Shown in pieces: positions 7,392 to 14,844 of a DNA stretch of 27,926 bases (position 1 is the first letter of the stretch; every line of letters starts with the position of its first letter). The notes under the pieces are model-generated. The model was not told where the DNA came from, searched no databases, and saw nothing but the letters and a program-made list of their open reading frames with translations. Both the position numbers and the translations under genes were made by a program. The stretch comes from an uncultured Megasphaera sp. (GTDB taxonomy: Bacteria; Bacillota; Negativicutes; Veillonellales; Megasphaeraceae): the NCBI RefSeq assembly GCF_958350005.1, contig NZ_CATWFF010000006.1:1-27926 (forward strand), read 5' to 3'.

Positions 7392-8666
7392 TTATTTGCC
7401 GGAAGCAGCCGCCTGGCGGCATGGCAGAGTATGCGGTTCCATGCCATGACGCGTTTTATATTTCAATACGGCCATGACGGCAAAGGACAGGACAAAAAGG
7501 GCACAAAACACGTGGAGTGTAGCCGTATAGCCATGAGTGCTTTCCCGCATCCACGCCAGGAACAGGGGGCCCGCAATGCCGGCTGCGCCCCAGGCCGTAA
7601 GGATGCGGCCGTGAATGGCACTGAGCGCCTTGGTACCGAACAGATCGCTCAGGTACGCAGGCATGCAGGAAAAACCGCCGCCGTAACAGGTAATGATGAG
7701 CAGGACGACAAGCTGAAAACTGAAGGCATTCGTTTCCGAAGCAAGCTTGAAAAATGCAAAAATTTCAATAGCAAAAAACAGGAGATACGTATTGGCCCGG
7801 CCAATGTAATCGGATACGGTAGCCCAGGCGATGCGGCCGGCGCCGTTTACAAAGCCGATAATACCGACCATGGAAGCTGCTGCCAGCGGTGACATACCGA
7901 CAACTTCCTGGGCCATCGGCGAGGCAACGGCCAGAAGGGCAATGCCGCAGGTAATATTGACAAAGAAAAGGCCCCAAATCGTATACAGCTGCCACGTCTT
8001 CATGGCCTGAGCCAGGGAAAACTGCGGTACTGCATCGGCATAAACAGGCGAAGTTTCCGAGCTCTTCCCTCCTCTATCCGTTCCGGCCGGCAGCGCTTCG
8101 GCGGCCGGCGGTGCCAAGTACAGGGACGACGCCGTCATAATGAGCAGGTATACGACGCCTAAGATAAGAAAATTGGTCACTAATCCAAAATGAGCGACCA
8201 AAACCTGCATAACCGGCCCGGCAATCATGCTGGCAAACCCGAAGCCCATAATAGCCAGCCCCGTGGCAAAGCCGCGGTTTTCCGGAAACCACTTGACCAG
8301 CGTCGACACAGGCGTAATATATCCCGTTCCCAGGCCAATGCCGCCAATGACACCGTAGCACAGGTACAGCAAAGGCAGGCTGTGCAGATACAGGGCGCCG
8401 GCTGTACCGAACATGGCGGTAACAAAGAAGGCTGTCGCCACAAGGCCCGACTTCTGCGGCCCTGCTTTCTGCACAAAATTGCCCAGGCATCCTGCAGACA
8501 ATCCTAAAAACAAAATAGCCAGAGAAAAGGTCCACGTCGTTTCCTGCAGAGAAAAACCCATGCTTTCCATAATAGGTCTGGTCAGTACGCTCCAGGCATA
8601 GACGCTGCCAATACAAATGTGAATCCCCATTGCTGCCAGGGCAATGCACCACCGGTTTCGTTTCAT
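7392..8666 (-). CDS. MFS transporter, oxalate/formate antiporter (OFA) family
   Basis: A 424-residue, 12-helix major facilitator protein. OFA-family features include the N-terminal segment CIGSVYAWSVLTRPIME, IGLGTGYITPVSTLVKWFPE with the following RGFATG loop between early helices, and AYLSDLFGTKALSAIHGR late in the protein. Characterised relatives exchange oxalate, formate, lactate or pyruvate; substrate here is not proven. I chose ATG 8666, which has GAGGAGG 8-9 nt upstream and starts MKRNRW just before helix 1; an in-frame ATG at 8756 lies inside the leader hairpin. The gene has its own consensus promoter and a riboswitch-like leader with a terminator. If that leader is a ZTP riboswitch, as its sequence suggests, a formate/one-carbon role becomes likely (inference). 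Confidence 0.88.
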   Translation of the reverse strand: MKRNRWCIALAAMGIHICIGSVYAWSVLTRPIMESMGFSLQETTWTFSLAILFLGLSAGCLGNFVQKAGPQKSGLVATAFFVTAMFGTAGALYLHSLPLLYLCYGVIGGIGLGTGYITPVSTLVKWFPENRGFATGLAIMGFGFASMIAGPVMQVLVAHFGLVTNFLILGVVYLLIMTASSLYLAPPAAEALPAGTDRGGKSSETSPVYADAVPQFSLAQAMKTWQLYTIWGLFFVNITCGIALLAVASPMAQEVVGMSPLAAASMVGIIGFVNGAGRIAWATVSDYIGRANTYLLFFAIEIFAFFKLASETNAFSFQLVVLLIITCYGGGFSCMPAYLSDLFGTKALSAIHGRILTAWGAAGIAGPLFLAWMRESTHGYTATLHVFCALFVLSFAVMAVLKYKTRHGMEPHTLPCRQAAASGK

Positions 8667-8698
8667 ATCTGTCTCCTCCTCGGCGTGATCCAGACAAC

Positions 8699-8753
8699 AA
8701 AAAACCGGCTGTCTGGTCAGCGAATACGTATGATTCTCTGCCCAGACGGCCGG
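8699..8753 (-). terminator. Riboswitch expression platform: intrinsic terminator in the OFA leader
   Basis: CCGGCCGUCUGG (8742-8753) pairs with CCAGACAGCCGG (8705-8716), 12 bp with one G-U, followed on the minus strand by six U residues (8699-8704). It lies between promoter and start codon of the transporter, and only about 33 nt separate it from the ATG, so transcription of the gene must pass it. Its 5' arm overlaps the 3' hairpin of the aptamer. It may also end read-through from the upstream carboxypeptidase gene. Confidence 0.88.
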
Positions 8754-8812
8754 CATTTATTCATCGTGCAGTCCACGTGGTTATTCCACTGTATCCGTCA
8801 GTTCTGCATGAC
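8739..8812 (-). ncRNA. Candidate ZTP/ZMP (pfl motif) riboswitch aptamer
   Basis: The RNA can form P1 (8804-8812 with 8763-8771, 9 bp with one A-C mismatch), enclosing ACUGACGGAUACA and a P2 hairpin GUGG-AAUAA-CCAC (8777-8789) followed by GUGGA. After a 7-nt linker comes the hairpin UGCC-GGCCGUCUG-GGCA (8739-8755). From memory of the pfl motif, the closing CCGCCUGGGCA (here CCGUCUGGGCA) and the internal ACUGGCG..ACA-helix-GGGA arrangement are its hallmarks, and both are matched. The 3' hairpin is part of the following terminator stem, so ligand binding would favour antitermination. No covariance search was possible. Confidence 0.78.
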
Positions 8813-8833
8813 TATACTATAAGATATGCACTT

Positions 8834-8863
8834 ATTATACGAGATACAATCTGATGTTGTCAA
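8834..8863 (-). promoter_or_regulatory. Consensus promoter of the OFA transporter
   Basis: Minus-strand TTGACA (8858-8863) and TATAAT (8834-8839) with an 18-bp spacer. The -35 box lies just 3 bp beyond the carboxypeptidase stop codon. Predicted start near 8827 gives a leader of about 160 nt containing the riboswitch and terminator. Confidence 0.85.
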
Positions 8864-8866
8864 CAA

Positions 8867-9886
8867 CTATGCTGATTTGGCATTTTTTTCCGGAACCGTA
8901 TCCATATCCGTACCGTAGGCAGCGGCCGGAGCCGGTTCTGCTTTCTGTGCCGTTGTTGCCGCAGTGTCAGCAGCCGCAGGGGCCTGCTGTTTCTGAGCAG
9001 CCACCTGACTCAGGGTCTGGCCAGCCGGTGCGGTCCGCATAATGTATACGTTTTCCAGCGGCTTTAACGTATCGAAGCCGTATTTCATCAGCGTCTGAGC
9101 ATCGCCAAAGCGATCCTGCGAATTCAGAATAACGGCAATGACCGTGCGGCCGTCCTGCGTTGCTGATGTAACGAGGCAGGGACCACCGGCGTTGGTCGTG
9201 CCGGTTTTAATGCCATTGGCGCCGGGGAAGCCGCTGGTAAGGAAATAGTTCGTCGTCGTGCAGTGCTTGGTTCCGCCATTGATATAGGGCATGTCGTATT
9301 CACTGCGGCCGACCATATCGCGAAATTCCGACAGCGTCATGCCATAGGCGGCAATATGGGCCAGGTCGCGGGCTGTCGTGTAATGATTGGTATCAGGCAG
9401 GCCATGGGGATTGACGAAGTGCGTGTTCGTTGCGCCCAGAGCGGCTGCTTTTTCATTCATTTTCTGTACAAATGCAGCTTCTGACGGCGTTACCGTTTCG
9501 GCAACGTCTACAGCGGCGTCACAGCCAGATACGATGAGCATGCCCGTCAAAGCATGGCGCAGCGTGACCTGATCGCCGGGATACAGGCCCAGTACGGATG
9601 CATCGCTTTCCAGGTTCAGCGAATCCTGTGTAATGTTAATAGGCTGATCCAGAATCCCCTGAGCCTTTCCCAGTTCAATGCCAAGAATACCGGTCATGAT
9701 TTTGGTCGTACTGCCCGGATACATACGCTGGTCCGGATTGCGGGCATACAGTTCATTGCCCGTATCGGCATCCAATACATATGCAGCCTGAGCATAGACG
9801 GAAGGCTGGTCGGCTGTTTCAGCGAATGCTGTCGCCGAGAAAGTCATCAACATGGCTACAGCAGCAGCAAATTTTTTTAAAGACAT
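8867..9886 (-). CDS. Secreted D-alanyl-D-alanine carboxypeptidase (peptidase S11)
   Basis: A 339-residue low-molecular-weight penicillin-binding protein that trims the terminal D-Ala of peptidoglycan stem peptides. A signal peptide (MSLKKF then a hydrophobic core, cleavage near AFA-E23) precedes the S11 catalytic domain. Motifs: nucleophile Ser59 and Lys62 in PGSTTK, KTG at 227-229 in NGIKTGTT, and a second motif reading SGC (120-122) where the family normally has SxN. The C-terminus lacks a recognisable membrane-anchoring amphipathic helix and ends in an Ala/Pro/Gln-rich tail (about 285-339). The ATG at 9886 gives a normal signal peptide; an in-frame ATG further upstream would start near the promoter. 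It could be dacA- or dacF-like; I do not assign a symbol. Confidence 0.88.
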   Translation of the reverse strand: MSLKKFAAAVAMLMTFSATAFAETADQPSVYAQAAYVLDADTGNELYARNPDQRMYPGSTTKIMTGILGIELGKAQGILDQPINITQDSLNLESDASVLGLYPGDQVTLRHALTGMLIVSGCDAAVDVAETVTPSEAAFVQKMNEKAAALGATNTHFVNPHGLPDTNHYTTARDLAHIAAYGMTLSEFRDMVGRSEYDMPYINGGTKHCTTTNYFLTSGFPGANGIKTGTTNAGGPCLVTSATQDGRTVIAVILNSQDRFGDAQTLMKYGFDTLKPLENVYIMRTAPAGQTLSQVAAQKQQAPAAADTAATTAQKAEPAPAAAYGTDMDTVPEKNAKSA

Positions 9887-9932
9887 ATGAGCACTTTCTT
9901 TCTGTAAAAAATATAACAACAAATTCATACTG

Positions 9933-9961
9933 ATAATACTGCAAAAAACAGCACAGTGCAA
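9933..9961 (-). promoter_or_regulatory. Promoter of the D-Ala-D-Ala carboxypeptidase gene
   Basis: Minus-strand TTGCAC (9956-9961), 17-bp spacer, TATTAT (9933-9938), about 47 nt upstream of the ATG and right after the rsmG stop. I see no strong terminator between rsmG and this promoter, only a short imperfect GGCAGC/GCAGCC stem followed by a T-rich stretch. Confidence 0.65.
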
Positions 9962-9968
9962 GAAAAAA

Positions 9969-10679
9969 TCAAAGAGGCTGCCGAGCTGCTGCCTTGGGCT
10001 TGCGGGGATATTTCTTCGGACTGCCTTTTATTTTTTTCATATAAATGACAGCCCGTGTATCATCCATCCCGGGCAGATGGACAGGACGGATTTCCGCAAC
10101 AACGGCACCGAGAATCTGCAGGGCCCCTTTGGATGCAGCCACTTCTTCTTCATACTGTGCGCCTTTGAGAGAAATGAAATAACCGCCTTGACGAACATAC
10201 GGAAGGGCCCATTCTGCCAATATGGGAAGTCTGGCCACAGCCCGGCTGGTAACGACATCAAAGGCCTCTCTGTATTCTTTCTGGTGAGCCATATCTTCAG
10301 CCCGGCCGTGCAGGAATGAAGCCGGCAGCCCCATTTTTTCCGTAAGGCCCTGTAAAAAGGTAAGGCGTTTATTGAGGGAATCGAAAAACGTAACCTGTAA
10401 ATCCGGGCGGTATATGAGCAGCGGCAGGCCGGGAAAGCCGGCGCCTGTCCCCAGATCCAGCACAGATGCGCCTTCTGGAAAACAGGCTGCATCATAACAG
10501 GACAGGCTGTCGATCATATGCTTGACAGCAACGCCTTCGTCGTCAGTAATAGCTGTCAGATTCATGACTTTATTGGTCTCAACCAGTTCGTCCCGGAACA
10601 GGCAGAACTGCTGGAGCTGCCTGTTTGTCAGGTCCAGGCCATAGGCAGATGCGGCCTTTTTCATCGTTTCGTTAAACAT
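9969..10679 (-). CDS. rsmG: 16S rRNA (guanine-N7) methyltransferase G (G527)
   Basis: A 236-residue SAM-dependent methyltransferase (formerly GidB) that methylates G527 of 16S rRNA. The SAM-binding loop VLDLGTGAGFPGLPLLI and the downstream VTSRAVARL segment are diagnostic. The C-terminus is basic (KKIKGSPKKYPRKPKAAARQ). The ATG at 10679 overlaps the mnmG stop by 8 nt (ATGTTTAA), indicating coupling; a second Met at codon 6 is an alternative. Order mnmE-mnmG-rsmG is the usual one near oriC. Confidence 0.95.
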   Translation of the reverse strand: MFNETMKKAASAYGLDLTNRQLQQFCLFRDELVETNKVMNLTAITDDEGVAVKHMIDSLSCYDAACFPEGASVLDLGTGAGFPGLPLLIYRPDLQVTFFDSLNKRLTFLQGLTEKMGLPASFLHGRAEDMAHQKEYREAFDVVTSRAVARLPILAEWALPYVRQGGYFISLKGAQYEEEVAASKGALQILGAVVAEIRPVHLPGMDDTRAVIYMKKIKGSPKKYPRKPKAAARQPL

Positions 10680-12555
10680 GATCGCTTCCTTCCCGCTTCC
10701 GCTGTTCCAACACGATCAGAAGAGCCGTAATGTCTGCAGGCGATACGCCGGAAATACGGCTGGCCTGCCCCAGGGAACGGGGCCGGATGGCATCCAGTTT
10801 CTGCCGCGCTTCGCCGGACAGGGTTTCAATATCGGCATAGACAATACCTTCAGGCATCAGTTTCTGTTCCAGGCGGTTCATTTTTTCGACCTGTTCCATC
10901 TGCCGTTCAATATACCCTTCGTACTTAATCATAATTTCGATTTCTTCACAGACATCGGCCGGAAGAGATGGCAGCGGAAATACCTTCCGCAGCTCGTCGT
11001 AGGTCACATCGTTGCGGCGCAGCAGATCGTAGGCCCGCAGCCCCGTATGAATCGGCGCCGTGCCAAGGACAGCCAGCTTTTCCTGCGTTTCTTTCGACGG
11101 CGTAACGGAAAGATTCTTCAGTGCTTCCAGCCCGGCATCAATGGCCTGTTTTTTCTGCTGAAATACGGCATACCGTTCGGGCGTAACCAGTCCCAGTTCA
11201 TAGCCCTTCTGGGTCAGGCGCAGATCGGCATTGTCCTGGCGCAGAATCAGCCGGTATTCGGACCGGCTCGTCATCATGCGGTACGGTTCATTCGTCCCCT
11301 TCGTAACCAGATCATCAATGAGAACGCCAATATACGCTTCCGACCGGGTCAGAATAAAGGCGTCTTTACCCTGCACTTTGCGGGCTCCATTGATGCCAGC
11401 CATCAGCCCCTGGGCTGCCGCTTCTTCATAGCCGCTCGTGCCGTTGGACTGGCCAGCCGAAAAGAGACCCTTTACAGTCTTCGTTTCCAGCGACGGCTTC
11501 AGCTGCGTCGGGTCGAGACAATCGTATTCAATGGCATAGCCGGGACGCATGATTCGGACGTCTTCCAGGCCGGGAATAGTCCGCAAGAAGGCATACTGTA
11601 CGTCAATGGGCAGGCTCGTACTCATGCCCTGCACATACATTTCCTCCGTATACTCCCCTTCTGGTTCAATAAACAGCTGATGCCGCTTTTTATCGGCAAA
11701 GCGCACGATCTTGGATTCAATAGACGGACAGTACCGCGGACCTATGCCGGTAATCATGCCGTTGCACATGGGAGCCCGGTCCAGATTGTCCCGAATAATG
11801 CGGTGCGTTTCTTCATTGGTAAACGTAAGCCAGCAGCATTCTTTATTGCGGTTTTTCCGTTCAGACAAAAAGGAAAAGGCATGGCCTTCCGTGTCGCCTT
11901 CCTGGATTTTCATTTCTTCTGTCCGCAGTGTGCGCCGGTCGACGCGGGCCGGCGTGCCGGTCTTAAAACGCATGAGCCGAATGCCTGCTTCTTTCAGGGA
12001 CTGAGACAGGTCTTCAGCAGACCGCTGTCCAATAGGGCCGCCTGAATAGGCACAGGTACCGATAATAATTTTACCTTTTAAGTAGGTCCCTGTTGCCAGA
12101 ATGACACAGGGTGCCTCGTATACTTCTCCCAGTTCCGTACGGACACCTGTAACGGCGCCGTCTTTGGTAAGCAGTTCTGTAATCATGAGCTGCTTGACAT
12201 CCAGATTATCCTGGTTTTCCAGAACCTTGGTCATAGTCATTTGATACATTTTCTTATCAGACTGGGCGCGCAGGGAATAGACAGCCGGTCCTTTCCCGGT
12301 ATTCAGCATCCGCATCTGCAGGCATGTTTTATCCGTATTAATGCCCATTTCCCCGCCTAAGGCATCGATTTCCCGTACTAAATGACTTTTCCCGGGGCCG
12401 CCGACAGCGGGATTACACGGCATGAGGGCAATATTATCCAAATTCAGCGTCGCCATGAGAGTCCGCGCCCCCAGCCGGGCACTGGCCAGGGCGGCTTCAC
12501 AGCCGGCATGACCGGCACCGACGACAATGACATCGTATGTACCAGCTACAAACAT
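10672..12555 (-). CDS. mnmG: tRNA uridine-5-carboxymethylaminomethyl synthesis enzyme MnmG (GidA)
   Basis: A 627-residue FAD-binding protein that works with MnmE to install the (carboxymethyl)aminomethyl group on wobble U34 of certain tRNAs. Visible features: the N-terminal Rossmann motif VVGAGHAGCEAA (12-23), CNPAVGGPGKSHLVREIDALGG, ATGTYLKGKIIIG, and a C-terminal helical domain for MnmE and tRNA contact. I chose ATG 12555 with AGAGGTG 5 nt upstream; it starts MFVAGTYDVIVVGAG and matches the usual family length. An in-frame ATG at 12585 lies inside the 3' end of mnmE. The gap to mnmE is 14 nt. Confidence 0.97.
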   Translation of the reverse strand: MFVAGTYDVIVVGAGHAGCEAALASARLGARTLMATLNLDNIALMPCNPAVGGPGKSHLVREIDALGGEMGINTDKTCLQMRMLNTGKGPAVYSLRAQSDKKMYQMTMTKVLENQDNLDVKQLMITELLTKDGAVTGVRTELGEVYEAPCVILATGTYLKGKIIIGTCAYSGGPIGQRSAEDLSQSLKEAGIRLMRFKTGTPARVDRRTLRTEEMKIQEGDTEGHAFSFLSERKNRNKECCWLTFTNEETHRIIRDNLDRAPMCNGMITGIGPRYCPSIESKIVRFADKKRHQLFIEPEGEYTEEMYVQGMSTSLPIDVQYAFLRTIPGLEDVRIMRPGYAIEYDCLDPTQLKPSLETKTVKGLFSAGQSNGTSGYEEAAAQGLMAGINGARKVQGKDAFILTRSEAYIGVLIDDLVTKGTNEPYRMMTSRSEYRLILRQDNADLRLTQKGYELGLVTPERYAVFQQKKQAIDAGLEALKNLSVTPSKETQEKLAVLGTAPIHTGLRAYDLLRRNDVTYDELRKVFPLPSLPADVCEEIEIMIKYEGYIERQMEQVEKMNRLEQKLMPEGIVYADIETLSGEARQKLDAIRPRSLGQASRISGVSPADITALLIVLEQRKREGSDHV

Positions 12556-12569
12556 AACAGCACCTCTTC

Positions 12570-13949
12570 TTATTTTCCCAAACAAAATCTGCTAAATATT
12601 TCTTCTACAATATCATCATGTACTGTATCGCCAGTAATGGAGCCCAGTACTTCCCAGGCTTCCCGAATATCCACAATGGCGCAGTCAATGGGCATTTGCG
12701 CATGAATCGTATCCAGCGCCCGCTGCAGGGCAGCCCGGCTCTGACGGACCAGTTCAATATGCCGCGTATTGGCCAGCAGCGCACTTTGTCCGGCATCAGG
12801 TCCCTGCTGCAGCGCCAGTGACAGCAGTTTTTCTTTCAAAACGTCCATACCGGCGCCGGTTTCGGCAGAAATGGATACTACAGGAATCCCACAGGCTCCG
12901 GCTTCCTCTTCCGTTACGACAGCGGGCAAGTCCGTCTTATTCAGAATCAGAAGAGCTTTTTTCCCCTGTACGTCCTGGAGGATTGCCTTTTCTTCTTCCC
13001 CAAGAGGCCGGGACTGATCTACTACTGCCAGTACAACATCGGCCTTGTCAATATATTCCTGAGCTTTCTGCACGCCTATCTGCTCTACTGTATCTGCTGT
13101 ATTGCGAATACCTGCCGTATCTACCAGGCAGATCGGCACGCCCTGCAGAGAAATCCATTCTTCAATGACATCCCGCGTCGTCCCCGGCACGTCTGTCACA
13201 ATGGCTCGTTCGCTGTCCAGCAGGCGATTGAGAAGACTCGATTTTCCGGCATTGGGCGTGCCGGCAATGGCTACCATGACGCCGTCGCGAATCATACGGC
13301 CGCTCACGGAGGCTGCCAGCATGGCGTCCATTTGCTGTTCCATATCCTCGAGAGCGCCGGCTATGTCGGGAATTTCAATGTCTTCCAGATCTTCTTCGGG
13401 ATAATCGACAGTCACTTCCAGGCGGGTAATGAAATCAGTCAGATTCTTTCGCATTCCGCCGATAACCTGAGACAGGCGGCCTTCCAGCTGCCCTACAGCC
13501 CGGCTCAGCCCTTTGGCACTTTTGGCCTGAATCACATCCATGACAGCTTCTGCCTGGGCCAGGTCAATGCGGCCATTGACAAAAGCCCGCTGCGTAAATT
13601 CACCGGGATTGGCCAGTCTGGCACCATGGCGCAGAACCAGGCCCATAATCGATTCCAGGGACTGCCGTCCGCCATGACATTGTATTTCCAGTACATCTTC
13701 AGCCGTATAGGAATGAGGCCCCTTCATAATCAGCAAAATAACCTCATCAACTGGCCGGCCATCGTCATCGACAATGGTTCCATACTGAATCGACCGGTCC
13801 CGCCGCTGTGCCAGCGGAACTGACGACGTACTGCGAAACACGGCATCGCCTACTGCATAGGCCTGACTGCCGCTGATGCGGATAATGCCGATGCCGCTTT
13901 CCCCAAGAGGAGTGGCAATAGCGGCAATCGTATCGGTTGTATCGTACAC
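12570..13949 (-). CDS. mnmE: tRNA modification GTPase MnmE (TrmE)
   Basis: A 459-residue three-domain GTPase: N-terminal formyl-THF-binding fold (MYDTTDTIAAIATPLGESG, NPGEFTQRAF), a helical domain interrupted by a Ras-like G domain with P-loop GTPNAGKSS (about 229-237), DVPGTTRD and DTAG switch motifs and NKTDL, and the C-terminal signature FCLGK with the conserved Cys. The start is GTG at 13949, with AAAGGAG 10 nt upstream. That ribosome site directly follows the U7 tail of a terminator hairpin, so expression is either attenuated from upstream or driven by the weak promoter noted. It partners with MnmG encoded next. Confidence 0.97.
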   Translation of the reverse strand: MYDTTDTIAAIATPLGESGIGIIRISGSQAYAVGDAVFRSTSSVPLAQRRDRSIQYGTIVDDDGRPVDEVILLIMKGPHSYTAEDVLEIQCHGGRQSLESIMGLVLRHGARLANPGEFTQRAFVNGRIDLAQAEAVMDVIQAKSAKGLSRAVGQLEGRLSQVIGGMRKNLTDFITRLEVTVDYPEEDLEDIEIPDIAGALEDMEQQMDAMLAASVSGRMIRDGVMVAIAGTPNAGKSSLLNRLLDSERAIVTDVPGTTRDVIEEWISLQGVPICLVDTAGIRNTADTVEQIGVQKAQEYIDKADVVLAVVDQSRPLGEEEKAILQDVQGKKALLILNKTDLPAVVTEEEAGACGIPVVSISAETGAGMDVLKEKLLSLALQQGPDAGQSALLANTRHIELVRQSRAALQRALDTIHAQMPIDCAIVDIREAWEVLGSITGDTVHDDIVEEIFSRFCLGK

Positions 13950-13967
13950 CGTCCTGATTCTCCTTTC

Positions 13968-13993
13968 AAAAAAACCGGCGCATCAGCACCGGT
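13968..13993 (-). terminator. Intrinsic terminator between jag and mnmE
   Basis: Minus-strand ACCGGUGC-UGAU-GCGCCGGU (8 bp with one U-G pair; plus-strand 13974-13981 and 13986-13993) followed by seven U residues (13968-13974). The tail runs into the GAAAGGAG ribosome site of mnmE. The stem also has five T residues on the plus side. Confidence 0.85.
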
Positions 13994-13995
13994 TT

Positions 13996-14024
13996 TTATT
14001 ACGACTACCAGTGAATTTACTCAA
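13996..14024 (-). promoter_or_regulatory. Possible mnmE promoter
   Basis: Minus-strand TTGAGT (14019-14024), 17-bp spacer, TAATAA (13996-14001). Both boxes match 4 of 6 positions. Transcription would start inside the terminator's 5' arm, which could disable the hairpin for this promoter only. Tentative. Confidence 0.35.
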
Positions 14025-14061
14025 CCTGATTGAATACTCACTGCTTTCTGTATATAACTTC

Positions 14062-14844
14062 TTATTCCTGATAATAAATGACGACGTGGCGGTACGGGTC
14101 CTGTCCTTCGCTTTCCGTCCGAACGTGGTCATCATTCTGCAGAGCAACATGAATCACTTTGCGTTCATACCCGTTCATCGGTTCCAGAACCAGTTTTTCA
14201 CCGCTCCGCTTAACGCGGGAAGCCAGCCGCAATGCCAGCTGCCGGAGAGCATCTTCCCGGCGTTTGCGGTAATTTTCCACATCGAGCATGACGAAGTGAC
14301 GCATATCTTCGCCCTGATTGGTCGTAAGGTTCGTCAAATACTGGAGGGCATCCAGAGTCTGCCCATGTTTTCCAATCAAAATGCCCAGATTTTTGCCATG
14401 AAGATGAAGAATAACCTTGTCCGCTTTGATCATCTTTTCAATGATAACGTCGGAAATCCCCATGTTCTGCAGTACTTCCTGCAGAAACGCCTTGGCTCTG
14501 GCTGCTGCCTCTTCTGCGGAAAACGCAGTATGTTCCACCGCAGGCGCCGGTTCTTCTGCAGCCGGAGCAGGTTCTTCTTCTACTACAGGCGAAACAGGTT
14601 CAGGCTGCACGTCTTCCTGTACAGCCGGTGTATCTTCCGTCACGTCCAGGGACGCACCTGCTTTCGGCGCATCGTCTTTGGCAGTAAGACGTACTTTTGC
14701 CGGCTTGCTGCCAAAACCGAGGAAACCGCTTTTCGGTTCGGCCAGCACTTCCACCGTAACTTCATCTTCCATCAGCCCAAGCTGTACCAGGCCGGAACGG
14801 ACTGCGTCCTCTATCGTTTTTCCTGTCGCTTCAATCGTTCTCAT
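14062..14844 (-). CDS. jag: RNA-binding protein Jag/KhpB (Jag-N, KH, R3H)
   Basis: A 260-residue cytoplasmic RNA-binding protein. The Jag N-terminal domain (about 1-55, with GFLGFGSKPAKV) is followed by a Pro/Glu/Ala-rich acidic linker (about 57-110), a KH domain with the GKHGQTL loop (158-164), and an R3H domain ending the protein (about 215-258). In other Firmicutes KhpB pairs with KhpA and affects cell envelope and division; that role is by family knowledge only. The ATG has AAAGGAG 7 nt upstream and overlaps the yidC stop by 4 nt (ATGA), so the two are coupled. Confidence 0.95.
   Translation of the reverse strand: MRTIEATGKTIEDAVRSGLVQLGLMEDEVTVEVLAEPKSGFLGFGSKPAKVRLTAKDDAPKAGASLDVTEDTPAVQEDVQPEPVSPVVEEEPAPAAEEPAPAVEHTAFSAEEAAARAKAFLQEVLQNMGISDVIIEKMIKADKVILHLHGKNLGILIGKHGQTLDALQYLTNLTTNQGEDMRHFVMLDVENYRKRREDALRQLALRLASRVKRSGEKLVLEPMNGYERKVIHVALQNDDHVRTESEGQDPYRHVVIYYQE

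Noticed and set aside
8667..8833. T-box leader for the transporter gene
   Set aside because: No T-box (UGGNACCGCG-like) antiterminator sequence; the pfl/ZTP motif fits and the gene is not amino-acid related.
10678..12045. Long plus-strand open frame opposite mnmG
   Set aside because: Shadow of a GC-biased gene on the other strand; translation has no recognisable domain.
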